Shown: positions 1-7,915, counted from the stretch's first letter. The stretch is 64,000 bases of DNA from Humibacillus sp. DSM 29435 (GCF_001758225.1 NZ_MAST01000005.1:1-64000), one strand, 5' to 3'. Translations and numbers: made by a program. The notes: generated by a model from the letters alone, not told the origin.

Positions 1-40
1 CGTAGCGAGCCCGGGACTCGGTGTAGCTCATGGTCTTCAT
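1..40 (-). CDS. yefM: YefM/Phd-type antitoxin, N-terminal fragment cut by window edge
   Basis: Only the first 13 codons are inside the window, reading M-K-T-M-S-Y-T-E-S-R-A-R-Y. This matches the start of YefM-type antitoxins, whose N-terminus (M-x-x-x-S-Y-S/T-E-x-R) forms the DNA-binding fold and which neutralise a YoeB/RelE-family ribosome-dependent mRNase. The ATG (40-38) follows an excellent AGGAGG ribosome site (51-46). Two TGTACGG repeats lie just upstream, as expected for an autorepressed toxin-antitoxin operon. The toxin gene would lie left of the window. Identification rests on 13 residues plus the upstream repeats, so it is probable but not proven. Confidence 0.6.
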   Translation of the reverse strand, partial: MKTMSYTESRARY

Positions 41-50
41 GATGTCCTCC

Positions 51-69
51 TGTACGGAAAACTGTACGG
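51..69 (-). promoter_or_regulatory. candidate YefM autoregulatory operator (two TGTAC repeats)
   Basis: TGTACGG occurs at 51-57 and again at 63-69, a 12-bp offset (about one helical turn), directly upstream of the antitoxin ribosome site. The YefM-YoeB operator in E. coli is built of TGTACA-core palindromes at short fixed spacing, so this arrangement fits autorepression. The first repeat overlaps the AGGAGG site by one base. Function is inferred. Confidence 0.45.
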
Positions 70-215
70 CATGATTCAGGGATGGGCAACGCGCCCTCTC
101 GGACCATTCACTCATCTGCCGCTCTCCGCGCGGTCGTATCGATGCGTGGGCCTCTGCGCCGCACCTGTTGCTGGGCCTGACTCGGTTCAGCGAGCTCGTG
201 GGCTTGAATGTACGG

Positions 216-1025
216 ATGGGCTTGAGTGAGGCGCCGCACCTGGTTGGCTCCGGCGTGGTCGTCACCGGTTTGAGTGTGGGTTTTCGAGGTACCCGGCGGG
301 CGCTGGATGATGTGTCGTTCGCCGTCGATGGTGGTGTGGTCGGCATTCTTGGTCCGAACGGGGCGGGCAAGACGACGTTGCTCTCGGTGTTGGCTACGGC
401 TTTGCGCGTTCCTGCCGGGCAGGCGTGGGTGGGTGGCCACGATGTCGGGACGCCCTCCGGGCGCCGCGCCGCGCGAGGGCTGATCGGGTGGCTTCCGCAA
501 CGGTTCGACCTCGCTGGCGGCATGAGCGTGCAAGACACGGTGGCGTACGCGGCGTGGTCCAACGGGGCCGACCCTGCGCAGAGTTTCGTCCTGGCGCAGG
601 ATGCGTTGGCCTTGGTCGATCTGAGCGACCGGGCCCGTGAGCGTGTTCGGCGCCTGTCAGGGGGTCAGCGTCAACGGTTGGGGTTGGCCGCGGCGGTAGC
701 CCACCGGCCCCCGGTGCTCCTGCTCGACGAGCCGTCGGTGGGGTTGGACCCGCAACAACGGCTGCGGTTCCGGGCCTCGATCCGCGCGGCGGCCAGCGAC
801 CGCATCGTGCTGCTGTCCAGTCACTTGCTCGAGGATGTGGCCCAGGTCTGCGATCGGGTAGCGGTCATGGATCGCGGCCGGGTGTTGTTCTTGGGCTCGA
901 CCGCAGAGCTCGCCGCCCTCGGCCAGAGCTCAGACGGTGGTGCAGGGTCGACCGAGGCGACGACGCCGCTGGAGGCCGGTTACCTTCACGCCCTTGAAGG
1001 CGACACCGACCAGGCGCCGTCATGA
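216..1025 (+). CDS. ABC transporter ATP-binding protein, accessory operon gene 1
   Basis: Cytoplasmic nucleotide-binding subunit of an ABC transporter. It has Walker A GPNGAGKT (residues 46-53 from this start), Q-loop LPQ (about 93-95), signature LSGGQ (147-151), Walker B VLLLDEP (167-173) and an H-loop histidine near 203. It resembles single-domain ATPases of ABC-2-like exporters (CcmA/NatA type), about 270 aa. The start is unclear: no good ribosome site precedes ATG 216 or the in-frame TTG 168 or GTG 256. The stop overlaps the next start (ATGA), so the two genes are translationally coupled. The two following genes encode membrane proteins without ATPase motifs and are the likely permease partners. 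Cargo cannot be read from the sequence. Confidence 0.85.
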   Translation: MGLSEAPHLVGSGVVVTGLSVGFRGTRRALDDVSFAVDGGVVGILGPNGAGKTTLLSVLATALRVPAGQAWVGGHDVGTPSGRRAARGLIGWLPQRFDLAGGMSVQDTVAYAAWSNGADPAQSFVLAQDALALVDLSDRARERVRRLSGGQRQRLGLAAAVAHRPPVLLLDEPSVGLDPQQRLRFRASIRAAASDRIVLLSSHLLEDVAQVCDRVAVMDRGRVLFLGSTAELAALGQSSDGGAGSTEATTPLEAGYLHALEGDTDQAPS

Positions 1026-2317
1026 CCCGGGCGGCGACCCGTCCTGTGCCGATTCTGGTCCTGACGGCCATGGCCGCGGGCGTTCTGGCGCTGACGGTGT
1101 TGGGGACGTTCTCGGTGACGAGCTGGGCCTACGCCGACTGGACAGCCGTGTCGGCCGTTACCCGGGAGTCGCAGGTCTATACCGGGCCTTGGGTGGCCGC
1201 GTGGTGCGCCTGGATCGCGGGGCGCTATCTCGGGCCCCGCAGCATGCTCTGCTTGCCTTCTGCGGCCCGGTCCGGTGCCCGCATCGTCACCGCGCACGCG
1301 GGCGTCATCACTGCGGGGGCGCTCGCTGGGTTCGCCGCAGGCCTCGCTCCGGTGTTGTGGTCGACCGGTCAACGCGCGACGTACGGGTCCTTGGACTGGT
1401 TGGTGCTGGCGGGGTCGGTGGCCGTCCTGCTCATGTTTTGCTCGGTGGGTTACCTGATCGGCTGCGCGCTGCCTCGCGCGGCGTCGGTGATCGCCGCTGC
1501 TACGGCCGCCTTCGCGGTCATTTTGCTGGCCGAGACGTGGGGGCCGGTGGTCGCACCCTTGCGGCTCTCGACCCCCAGTGTCGGCCTGTACGAGACCGGC
1601 ACCGTCGCGGCCTTCCGGGTGGTGTTCTTCACGGCGTTGGCCCTCGCGTTGGTCGTTGCGTCGGCCCGGATCGTGGCCGATCGGACCACCACCCGGTCGG
1701 TCGGCAACTACGTGGGCCTGGCCGTACTGGTGGTGCCGCTGCTGCTGGGGGGCGTTGCCCGCGCAGCCGGTCCTGACGCGGTGGTGCGCGAGGCGCGACC
1801 ACCAGCATCGTGTACTCGTGTCGGCTCCGTCCCGGTGTGTGTGCACACCGCGAAGGCGACGCTGCTGCCCGCGGTGGCTACCGCCGTGGACAAAGTCCTG
1901 ACCAGTGTCGATGACAAGCCGGCCGTGCCGCTGACCGGCGTCTCCGACGCGGCCCTGGGCCGAACGACCGCCCCGGACGTGCTCGTCATGGACCTGCAAA
2001 CAGCCGACGGAAACTGGGCCGGGTGGGCCGCCGCCGACGTCGCCGGCTACATCTCCGGCCAACAAGCGTGCAACCAGCGCGGCGATGCGTCCGGCGACGC
2101 CGCCGAGGCCGCGATCGACCAGGCCGACGTTTCTTTTGGTATCACCGCCTGGCTGACCCAAGCAGCGGGTTACACCGCACCGCTGAACCGTTCCGAAACG
2201 GCCGACCAGGTCGCGGACACGTTCACGCGGCTGCCCACGATCCAGGCGCGGCAGCTCTACGAACGCTTCGCGCCCCAGATCGCGGCGTGTCAGCTGAGCA
2301 GCAGCGCCCTCCCGTGA
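1022..2317 (+). CDS. polytopic membrane protein with large C-terminal extracytoplasmic domain, accessory ABC operon gene 2
   Basis: A 431-aa protein not recognised as a named family. About six hydrophobic segments fill roughly residues 10-245. A polar C-terminal domain of about 180 residues follows and contains four cysteines (in SCTRVG, VCVHT, ACNQR and AACQ), so it may be an exported disulfide-bonded domain. It is coupled to the ATPase upstream (ATGA) and to the next membrane gene (GTGA), and is therefore probably the permease, or permease plus sensor, of the same ABC system. ABC exporters made of one ATPase and two dissimilar membrane proteins are common in self-protection and bacteriocin-type loci, but no peptide precursor is visible here. 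Function unknown. Confidence 0.8.
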   Translation: MTRAATRPVPILVLTAMAAGVLALTVLGTFSVTSWAYADWTAVSAVTRESQVYTGPWVAAWCAWIAGRYLGPRSMLCLPSAARSGARIVTAHAGVITAGALAGFAAGLAPVLWSTGQRATYGSLDWLVLAGSVAVLLMFCSVGYLIGCALPRAASVIAAATAAFAVILLAETWGPVVAPLRLSTPSVGLYETGTVAAFRVVFFTALALALVVASARIVADRTTTRSVGNYVGLAVLVVPLLLGGVARAAGPDAVVREARPPASCTRVGSVPVCVHTAKATLLPAVATAVDKVLTSVDDKPAVPLTGVSDAALGRTTAPDVLVMDLQTADGNWAGWAAADVAGYISGQQACNQRGDASGDAAEAAIDQADVSFGITAWLTQAAGYTAPLNRSETADQVADTFTRLPTIQARQLYERFAPQIAACQLSSSALP

Positions 2318-2943
2318 TCCGCGGTTGGAGGCTCTACCTCAGCGCCCGGAACACTACCGCCTGGCTGGCATTGACGACCGCCGCTACGGTGCTCGTGCTC
2401 CTAGCGGGCGTGACCGTCTTCGAGTTGCGTGTCGACCCGGCCAAGACACCACGCTTCACCCCCGTGTGGGAGGCCGTCCCGGTACTGCTGGCCGTCCTCA
2501 CCCCGGCGCTGCTGCGTCCAGGCTTGGCTAGCTGGGAGATGCCCGGACGGGCCAGGATCCGGGCTCGGGCAGCGAGCATCGCTGCGGTCGGGGCGCTGCT
2601 TCCAGCGACCCTTCCCTGGATCGCGCACTGGCGCCTCCCACCGGATGCTCGCTGGTGGGACATCAGCTGCAACGTTGCCTTCTTCGCCGCGGTGTCGCTG
2701 CTGGCCACGACGTTCCTCGGTCGCCTGGCCGGCCCCATCATCGGGTTGTGCAGCTACGCCGCCGCCATCGTCGTCCAACAGAGCGCACCCCAGCTCGCCG
2801 CCCACCTACCGGTCAGCGGAGCCAGCACCAACCTGACCGCCCACCCCGTCGCGTCCATAGCCATCGTCGCCGCTGCCAGCGCGGCCTGGTACGGCACGAT
2901 GGGCCAGTCGCGCTTCGCGCGAAACCTGCACCGGAACAACTGA
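2314..2943 (+). CDS. second membrane protein of the accessory ABC operon
   Basis: Starts at GTG 2314, overlapping the previous stop (GTGA), giving 209 aa. Translation begins V/M-I-R-G-W-R-L-Y-L-S. About six hydrophobic helices are spread through the protein, with a short basic C-terminus (RFARNLHRNN). No motif that I recognise. Tight coupling makes it part of the same transporter, perhaps the second permease half. The in-frame region upstream of 2314 is arginine-rich antisense-like sequence and is not coding, so the GTG start is well supported by coupling. No gene follows on this strand for about 850 bp. Confidence 0.75.
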   Translation: MIRGWRLYLSARNTTAWLALTTAATVLVLLAGVTVFELRVDPAKTPRFTPVWEAVPVLLAVLTPALLRPGLASWEMPGRARIRARAASIAAVGALLPATLPWIAHWRLPPDARWWDISCNVAFFAAVSLLATTFLGRLAGPIIGLCSYAAAIVVQQSAPQLAAHLPVSGASTNLTAHPVASIAIVAAASAAWYGTMGQSRFARNLHRNN

Positions 2944-3267
2944 GAGTCACTCTGACCGTCAGCGTCGCGAGCACCACGTCCGCGACTCCTCGACTGATGC
3001 GCGTTTCCGCCCTGGACTCGGTCGCCCAAACATCCTCATTTGCCGCGAAGAGTGCGTTGACGAAGAGGGCCAAGGGTGGGGCCCGCCCAGCCAGTCCCAG
3101 TCGTTCAGGTCGGGTTGACACGGTCACCGGCCTCATCTTGGTCGAAGATCCGTCTCATTTGTCACGCCCAAACAGCCGTTTGTCGCACGCGTCTCTTTTT
3201 CGACGTCGAAGTCTCATTTTGGCTCGGACTGGACAGGTCGACCGACCGCCACCTTCGGCCCGAACGG
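2944..3267. other. 324-bp gene-free stretch with repeated GTCTC motifs, possible insertion-sequence remnant
   Basis: No convincing reading frame. GTCTCATTT (3152-3160), GTCTCTTTTT (3191-3200) and GTCTCATTTT (3211-3220) repeat at 39- and 20-bp offsets, i.e. on one face of the helix. CGCCCAAACA occurs at 3023-3032 and again at 3164-3173. Multiple short motifs phased by helical turns are typical of transposase-binding ends (for example IS21-like elements), so this may be the eroded end of an element flanking the accessory ABC operon. The assignment is a guess. Confidence 0.3.
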
Positions 3268-3636
3268 TCAGGTCGTCGTGTTGCCCGCCACCTGGTCGTC
3301 GGTGGCGGGCTCGATCGGGCCGACGGTGGCTGCGCCGGCGACGGCGTCGGTCGTCTGCTCGAGCTCGACGATAAGCGCCTCGAGCTCGGCCCGGGCCCAC
3401 TCGATGCTGTGCCTGACGTTGGTGATGATGAAGTGTCGGCGCGGGCTGCCGGCCACGCACAGCCCGACCCCGAGGCGTGAGGAGTGCTTGCGGTTCCAGA
3501 GCTTCTCGAGATCGCGCTCGTGCTCCCAGGTGCGAGGAGCGTGCAGGTAGCCCTGATAGTCGGCGAGGTCACCGTCTTCGTCGCTACGGCGTAGCCGCGG
3601 CGGCTGGATGCTGTCGATGCCGATCTGCTCGTCCAT
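3268..3636 (-). CDS. hypothetical protein, 122 aa
   Basis: Not recognised. The protein is soluble and acidic (N-terminal RRSDEDGDLADYQGYL), has a mid-region RLGVGLCVAGSPRRHFIITN followed by an amphipathic stretch (EWARAELEALIVELEQ) that may be helical or coiled-coil, and ends in a low-complexity threonine-rich tail. Residue composition and third-position GC look like a real gene rather than a shadow, and nothing overlaps it. There is only a weak ribosome site (AGGGA immediately before ATG 3636). It stands alone between the possible IS remnant and the divergent peptidase gene. Confidence 0.55.
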   Translation of the reverse strand: MDEQIGIDSIQPPRLRRSDEDGDLADYQGYLHAPRTWEHERDLEKLWNRKHSSRLGVGLCVAGSPRRHFIITNVRHSIEWARAELEALIVELEQTTDAVAGAATVGPIEPATDDQVAGNTTT

Positions 3637-3798
3637 TCCCTGACCGTACGACGGGAGAGCGCCGGAGGGAAGAGCCCGCGCCGCACGGCCCGGTCAGCCG
3701 GCGAGCAGCTCCCCGGCCCCGCGTCGCACTGGCCCAGCCCGACAGACCGCCTCCGAACCTAAGACCGGCCTTCGAGCGCCCGTGACAGGATGTTGGGC

Positions 3799-4644
3799 GT
3801 GTCTTCGTCGTCCTCCTCGCCATCGACCCGCCCCCTCGACCTCGCTGCGTCGAGCGCCATGCCGACCGCCATCCCGTCCGCCATCGTGACCGTCGCGGCC
3901 ACCACCGTGTGGACCGGCCCCGACCGTGCTCGTGACGTCGATGCCCCCATGGTCGACCCCGATCCCGACCTCGCCGCCTGGCTGGCCGCGATGGACGATC
4001 AGCCCGACCCGGAGGGCGGACGCCTCGGGCTGCACGGGCGGGTGCTGACCCAGCTGCTCGAGGGCGAGCCCGTCACCGTCGTCGGCGCCGACGACACCGG
4101 CGCGTGGTCACACATCCTCGCCCCGTGGCAGCCCTCGCCAGGGAGCGACGGCGGCTACCCGGGCTGGGTGCCGAGCGCACACCTGACCACCACCTCAGCC
4201 GACGGCATCCGGGATGCCGCTGGGCCGATGGCCACCGGGCCCGTGTCCGAACCGGTCGGTGACCGCAACAACGACCAGGAGCACCCCGCCCTGGGGCTGG
4301 CTCGTGAGCACCTCGGCCTGCGCTACCTCTGGGGCGGGCTCACCCCTCTCGGTCTCGACTGCTCGGGGCTCGTGCACCACACCTGGCGGCGCTTCGGCAT
4401 CGTGGTGCCGCGCGACGCGTACGCGCAAGCGGAGGCGTGCGAGCCGGTCGAGCTCGGCGCTGAACGCAGCGGTGACCTCTACTTCTTCGCCCACCCGGGT
4501 GCCCGCGTCCACCATGTCGGCATCGTGGTGACCCCGGGGCACATGGTGCACGCCTCCGAGACCGGCCGGGTGCTGGTCGAGGAGGCACTCCGAGAAGACC
4601 GCCTCGAGACGCTGGTCGCCGCGGGCCGCCTACCCGCCCCGTGA
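3799..4644 (+). CDS. NlpC/P60-family cysteine peptidase with SH3-like N-terminal region
   Basis: Probable peptidoglycan endopeptidase (peptidase family C40, YkfC-like gamma-D-glutamyl hydrolase). The C-terminal domain carries the catalytic cysteine in LDCSGLVHH (Cys188 from this start), the catalytic histidine in VHHVGIVV (His239) and a third polar residue around His251 (MVHAS). Residues about 70-130 (GLHGRVLTQLLEGEPVTVVG, then GYPGWVPSAHL) look like a bacterial SH3 domain, as in YkfC-type enzymes. There is no clear signal peptide, so it may act in the cytoplasm on recycled muropeptides. ACAGGA at 3785-3790 lies 8 nt before GTG 3799, which I prefer; ATG 3790 is the alternative. It is monocistronic, with an MFS gene 70 bp downstream. 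Confidence 0.85.
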   Translation: MSSSSSSPSTRPLDLAASSAMPTAIPSAIVTVAATTVWTGPDRARDVDAPMVDPDPDLAAWLAAMDDQPDPEGGRLGLHGRVLTQLLEGEPVTVVGADDTGAWSHILAPWQPSPGSDGGYPGWVPSAHLTTTSADGIRDAAGPMATGPVSEPVGDRNNDQEHPALGLAREHLGLRYLWGGLTPLGLDCSGLVHHTWRRFGIVVPRDAYAQAEACEPVELGAERSGDLYFFAHPGARVHHVGIVVTPGHMVHASETGRVLVEEALREDRLETLVAAGRLPAP

Positions 4645-4676
4645 GCGCCCTCCTGAACCTCACCGCCAGCTGCCGG

Positions 4677-4714
4677 TTGACCTCCAGCGCACTCGAAGTT
4701 CTACCGTTCGGCGC
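4677..4714 (+). promoter_or_regulatory. promoter of the MFS gene, leaderless type
   Basis: TTGACC (4677-4682) and TACCGT (4702-4707) are separated by 19 bp. The ATG at 4715 starts 8 nt after the -10 hexamer, where transcription would begin, and no Shine-Dalgarno sequence is present. Predicted leaderless mRNA. Confidence 0.5.
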
Positions 4715-6106
4715 ATGACCACGACCAGACCCTCGACGGCGGAGAGCAGCGCCGGGGGGGTGCTCTCGCCGGCGTTGCGGGCCACGACCATCGGCGTCGT
4801 CGCGCTCGTGTCGCTGCACGCGTTCGAGGCGCTGGCCCTGACCACCGTGATGCCGACCATCGCCCGTGAGCTCGACGGTGAGTCGCTCTACGCCATGGCG
4901 TTCACGGCCACACTGGCCGCCGGCATCGTCAGCATCGTGTGGTCGGGCAACCTCGCCGACCGGCGCGGGCCCCGGCCTCCGCTCGTGATCGGCCTCGTGC
5001 TCTTCGCCGTCGGGCTGGTGGGGGCCGGTCTGGCCCCCACCATGCACGTGCTCATCGCGGCGCGGGTCGTGCAGGGCCTCGGCGCCGGCATGACGAGCAC
5101 CGCCCTCTATGTCGTCGTCACCCGCATCTACCCACAACGGCTGCACACCGCGATCCTCGCCGGCTTCTCGGCCGCCTGGGTGGTTCCCTCGATGGTCGGG
5201 CCCTTCATCGCCGGGCTCATCACCCAGGCGCTCGGCTGGCGCTGGGTCTTCGGGCTGTCGCTCGCGGTGCTCGTGGGCGCCGGGATGCTGCTGGCCCGCA
5301 TCCTGCCCAGTCTCTCGCAGGACGTCGTCGACGTACCGTGGCGCCGCGCGGCGCTGCTCTGCGCTGTGCTGCTGGCCATCGGGGTGCTCGTGCTCAACGC
5401 CGCGGCCGAGAACCTTGACGCGCGCGGTATCGCCCTGGCGGCCGTGGCGGTGGTCGTCGTCGGGGTGAGCGTGCTGCCCCTGACGCCCCGCGGAACCCTC
5501 CGGCTCGCCCGCGGCCTGCCCACCGACATCGCGTTGCGTGCCCTGGCCTTTGCCGGGTTCAGTGGCGCCGAGATCTACCTGCCACGACTGCTCACCGACC
5601 GTGACGGCCTCAGCCCGAGCCTGGCGGGATTGTCGCTCACCGTCACCGGGGTCACCTGGTTCGCCGGCTCCAGCATTCAGGGCCGATGGGACCAAAGGTT
5701 CGAGATCGGTCGAACCGCCACGTTCGCGCTCACCCTGATGACCCTGACCCTGATGCTGATGGCCGTGGCCGTGGCCACCGGGGCACCGGCGTGGGTGCTC
5801 ATCGCCCTGTTCCCTCTCGCTGGGTTCGGCATCGGCACCCTCTACCCGCGGGCGACGGCGCAAGCGTTGTCACGGGCCGACCCCGAAGAGCAGGGCTTCG
5901 TCAGCTCGGCCCTGCAGATCGGCGACTCGGCGGGCGGGGCCACGGCCATCGCCCTTTCGGCAGTGGTCTTCGCCGGCATCGGCATGGCTGCTCCCGGAAG
6001 TGCTGGCCTGAGCAGTGCGGGTGGGACCGCGGCCTACGCCGCCGTGTTCGCCGCCATGGCGCTGCCGGTGGCGGTGGGCGCCCTCGCCGGGCGGCGGGTG
6101 CGCTGA
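4715..6106 (+). CDS. major facilitator superfamily transporter
   Basis: A 463-aa integral membrane protein with about 12-14 hydrophobic helices. The conserved loop 2-3 motif appears as GNLADRRGPRP, and the proline/glycine-rich helix 5 region reads AAWVVPSMVGPFIAGL, typical of drug:H+ antiporters. The N-terminus TTVMPTIARELDGES resembles DHA2-like multidrug exporters. It is probably a proton-driven efflux pump, but the substrate is unknown. It is a single gene with its own leaderless promoter; the terC gene converges on it from the right with only 37 bp between the two stops. Confidence 0.88.
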   Translation: MTTTRPSTAESSAGGVLSPALRATTIGVVALVSLHAFEALALTTVMPTIARELDGESLYAMAFTATLAAGIVSIVWSGNLADRRGPRPPLVIGLVLFAVGLVGAGLAPTMHVLIAARVVQGLGAGMTSTALYVVVTRIYPQRLHTAILAGFSAAWVVPSMVGPFIAGLITQALGWRWVFGLSLAVLVGAGMLLARILPSLSQDVVDVPWRRAALLCAVLLAIGVLVLNAAAENLDARGIALAAVAVVVVGVSVLPLTPRGTLRLARGLPTDIALRALAFAGFSGAEIYLPRLLTDRDGLSPSLAGLSLTVTGVTWFAGSSIQGRWDQRFEIGRTATFALTLMTLTLMLMAVAVATGAPAWVLIALFPLAGFGIGTLYPRATAQALSRADPEEQGFVSSALQIGDSAGGATAIALSAVVFAGIGMAAPGSAGLSSAGGTAAYAAVFAAMALPVAVGALAGRRVR

Positions 6107-6143
6107 CCCGACCTGGGTCGACCTGACCGGTGCAGGCCCAGGG

Positions 6144-7325
6144 CTAGTCCGTCTTGGCCGGTCGGCTTCCGGACGAGTCGGTGGAGACCTCCCCGACGGT
6201 CGTGCCGTCCAGGTCGTTCGCGTCGTCCGCCTTGTCCGGGTCGTTTGCGTTGTCCGCGTTGTCCGGGTCGTGCACGGGCTGCTCAGAGGCAGGAGCAGGT
6301 GCCCCCTCGGCATCCGGCTCCGACGTTCTGCCGGTCACCTCGCCGAGAGTGCCGTCACGCTTACTCTTCCAGAGACTGAGCACCGTCGTGGCCCCGAGGA
6401 TCAGCACGATGGCACCGAGCGAGACAGAGATCGGGATGTCGGGAACGCCCTCGATGGGCTGGCCTCCGTTGACGAACGGCAGGTTGTTCTCGTGCAGGGC
6501 GTGCAGGATGAGCTTCACGCCGATGAACGCCAGCAGCACGGCCAGACCGATGCTCAGGTAGACCAGCTTCTTGAGCAGCCCACCGATGAGGAAGTAGAGC
6601 TGACGCAGGCCCATCAGGGCGAAGATGTTGGCCGTCAGAACGAGGTAGGGCTCTTTGGTCAGACCGTAGATCGCGGGGATCGAGTCGAGGGCGAACAACA
6701 GGTCGGTGGTGCCCAGGGCGAGGATGACGATGAACATCGGGGTGACCAGCCGCTTGCCGCTCTCGACGATCGTCAGGCTCGTCCCGTGGAACTCCTTCGT
6801 GGCCGGGAAGCGCTTCTCCACGAAAACAAGCAGCCGGTTCTCGTGGTACTCGTCGTCGTCGTCACCGTCGCCGGTGGCGAGCTTGAACGCCGTGTAGATC
6901 AGGAAGGCGCCGAAGATGTAGAACACCCACGCGTAGGCGTTGATGACGACAGCCCCTAGCGCGATGAAGATGCCGCGCAGGATGATGGCGATGACAATGC
7001 CCGTCATCAGCGCCGACTGCTGAAGCTTCAGTGGCACCTTGAAGCTGCTCATGATCAGCAGGAAGACGAAGAGGTTGTCGACCGAGAGCGAGTACTCCGT
7101 GAGCCACCCGGCGTAGAACTCGCCGGCGTACTGGCCACCCCACTCGAACCAGATGAAGAGCCCGAACAGCACCGCGGCGCCGATGAAGAAGGCCAGGTGT
7201 CGGGTGGCCTCGCTCGTGGAGGGCACGTGTGGTCGCCGGGCAATGACGAAGACGTCCACGACGAGGAACACCGCCATCACACCGATGGTGACAAACCAGC
7301 CCCAAGCTGGAACATTCATGGGCAC
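6144..7325 (-). CDS. TerC/Alx-family integral membrane protein (probable manganese exporter)
   Basis: TerC-family membrane protein, 393 aa, with about nine hydrophobic helices. Hallmark stretches are WFEWGGQYAGEFYAGWLTEY, SLSVDNLFVFLLI (intramembrane acidic/Asn motif), FALDSIPAIYG and the C-terminal block IGVKLILHALHEN. Alx and related TerC proteins export Mn2+ or metallate exported enzymes (family knowledge). A yybP-ykoY manganese riboswitch precedes this gene, strongly supporting that role. The last 70 residues form a cytoplasmic, acidic, Asn/Asp/Ala-repeat tail (NADNANDPDKADDANDLD) not needed for the fold. The ribosome site GGAAGG lies 10 nt before ATG 7325. No cotranscribed partner. Confidence 0.92.
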   Translation of the reverse strand: MPMNVPAWGWFVTIGVMAVFLVVDVFVIARRPHVPSTSEATRHLAFFIGAAVLFGLFIWFEWGGQYAGEFYAGWLTEYSLSVDNLFVFLLIMSSFKVPLKLQQSALMTGIVIAIILRGIFIALGAVVINAYAWVFYIFGAFLIYTAFKLATGDGDDDDEYHENRLLVFVEKRFPATKEFHGTSLTIVESGKRLVTPMFIVILALGTTDLLFALDSIPAIYGLTKEPYLVLTANIFALMGLRQLYFLIGGLLKKLVYLSIGLAVLLAFIGVKLILHALHENNLPFVNGGQPIEGVPDIPISVSLGAIVLILGATTVLSLWKSKRDGTLGEVTGRTSEPDAEGAPAPASEQPVHDPDNADNANDPDKADDANDLDGTTVGEVSTDSSGSRPAKTD

Positions 7326-7350
7326 AACCTTCCGGTCACCGCGACAGTAA

Positions 7351-7465
7351 CCGGAGGTCTCTCCCGCCGGCGCCCTGAACAGACGCAGACCGGCGGCCCG
7401 GGAGCAGATTCGGCAATCCGTTCCGTGATGACGAGCACGCCGCGTGGGGATACTCCCCTCCGTGA
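7351..7465 (-). ncRNA. yybP-ykoY (Mn2+-sensing) riboswitch upstream of terC
   Basis: On the minus strand the element runs from ACGGAGGGGAGTATCCCC to GAGAGACCTCCGG. The conserved loop GGGGAGTA, the central CTCGTCATCACGG and the closing GAGAGACCTCC match the yybP-ykoY consensus (Rfam RF00080). P1 pairs CGGAGG with CCTCCG, and an inner arm CCGCCGG/CCGGCGG is present. The aptamer ends 25 nt before the terC ATG. That spacer carries the ribosome site and a short GGTTAC/GTGACC hairpin, suggesting control of translation. Mn2+ binding turning on terC is the known logic of this class. Confidence 0.88.
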
Positions 7466-7536
7466 ACGACTGAGTCTTTCACTCCTGTCGTCGGTACTCA
7501 AGTTCTGTGAGCCGAGTCGCGCGAGGCGGAAGTGGC

Positions 7537-7872
7537 TCAGCGAGCGACGCCCTGCGCCGGGATGACGAGCTTCTGGCCCACCTCGATGTGGTCGACGTCG
7601 TCGAGCCGGTTGGCCACGGCGATGTCGATCCACCGCTTGCCGTACCGCTCGGCGATCTGCGAGACGGTGTCGCCCGCGACGACCGTGTGCACGACGTCGG
7701 CGGGCGGTTCGGGCGCGGCCTCGTGACCGCTGAGCTCGATCTTCTGCCCGACCTTGATCAGGTTCGGGTCGTCGATGTCGTTCCATCGGACCAGGTCGGC
7801 GAGTGCGAGGCCGTACTTGCCGGCGATCGCTCCGAGGGACTCTCCTGCTGCAACGATGTGTGCTCCGCTCAT
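7537..7872 (-). CDS. two-LysM-domain protein without signal peptide
   Basis: A 111-aa protein made almost only of two LysM repeats. The first (about residues 4-47) begins HIVAAGESLGAIAGKYGLAL and ends IKVGQKIEL. The second (about 61-105) begins HTVVAGDTVSQIAERYGKRW and ends IEVGQKLVI. They are joined by a short Pro/Ala/Glu linker. LysM domains bind N-acetylglucosamine in peptidoglycan, but no signal peptide or membrane anchor is visible, so how it would reach the wall is unclear. The start codon is 6 nt after TAGCCT (7884-7879), with no Shine-Dalgarno, so it is probably leaderless. uvrB lies upstream on the same strand, ending 43 bp away. Confidence 0.88.
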   Translation of the reverse strand: MSGAHIVAAGESLGAIAGKYGLALADLVRWNDIDDPNLIKVGQKIELSGHEAAPEPPADVVHTVVAGDTVSQIAERYGKRWIDIAVANRLDDVDHIEVGQKLVIPAQGVAR

Positions 7873-7878
7873 ACGCCG

Positions 7879-7884
7879 AGGCTA
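7879..7884 (-). promoter_or_regulatory. -10 element of the LysM gene
   Basis: TAGCCT, then 6 nt, then ATG 7872. No ribosome site; leaderless layout. Confidence 0.4.
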
Positions 7885-7915
7885 GCTGCCAGGGCCCCGG
7901 TTCACCCGGAAGACG

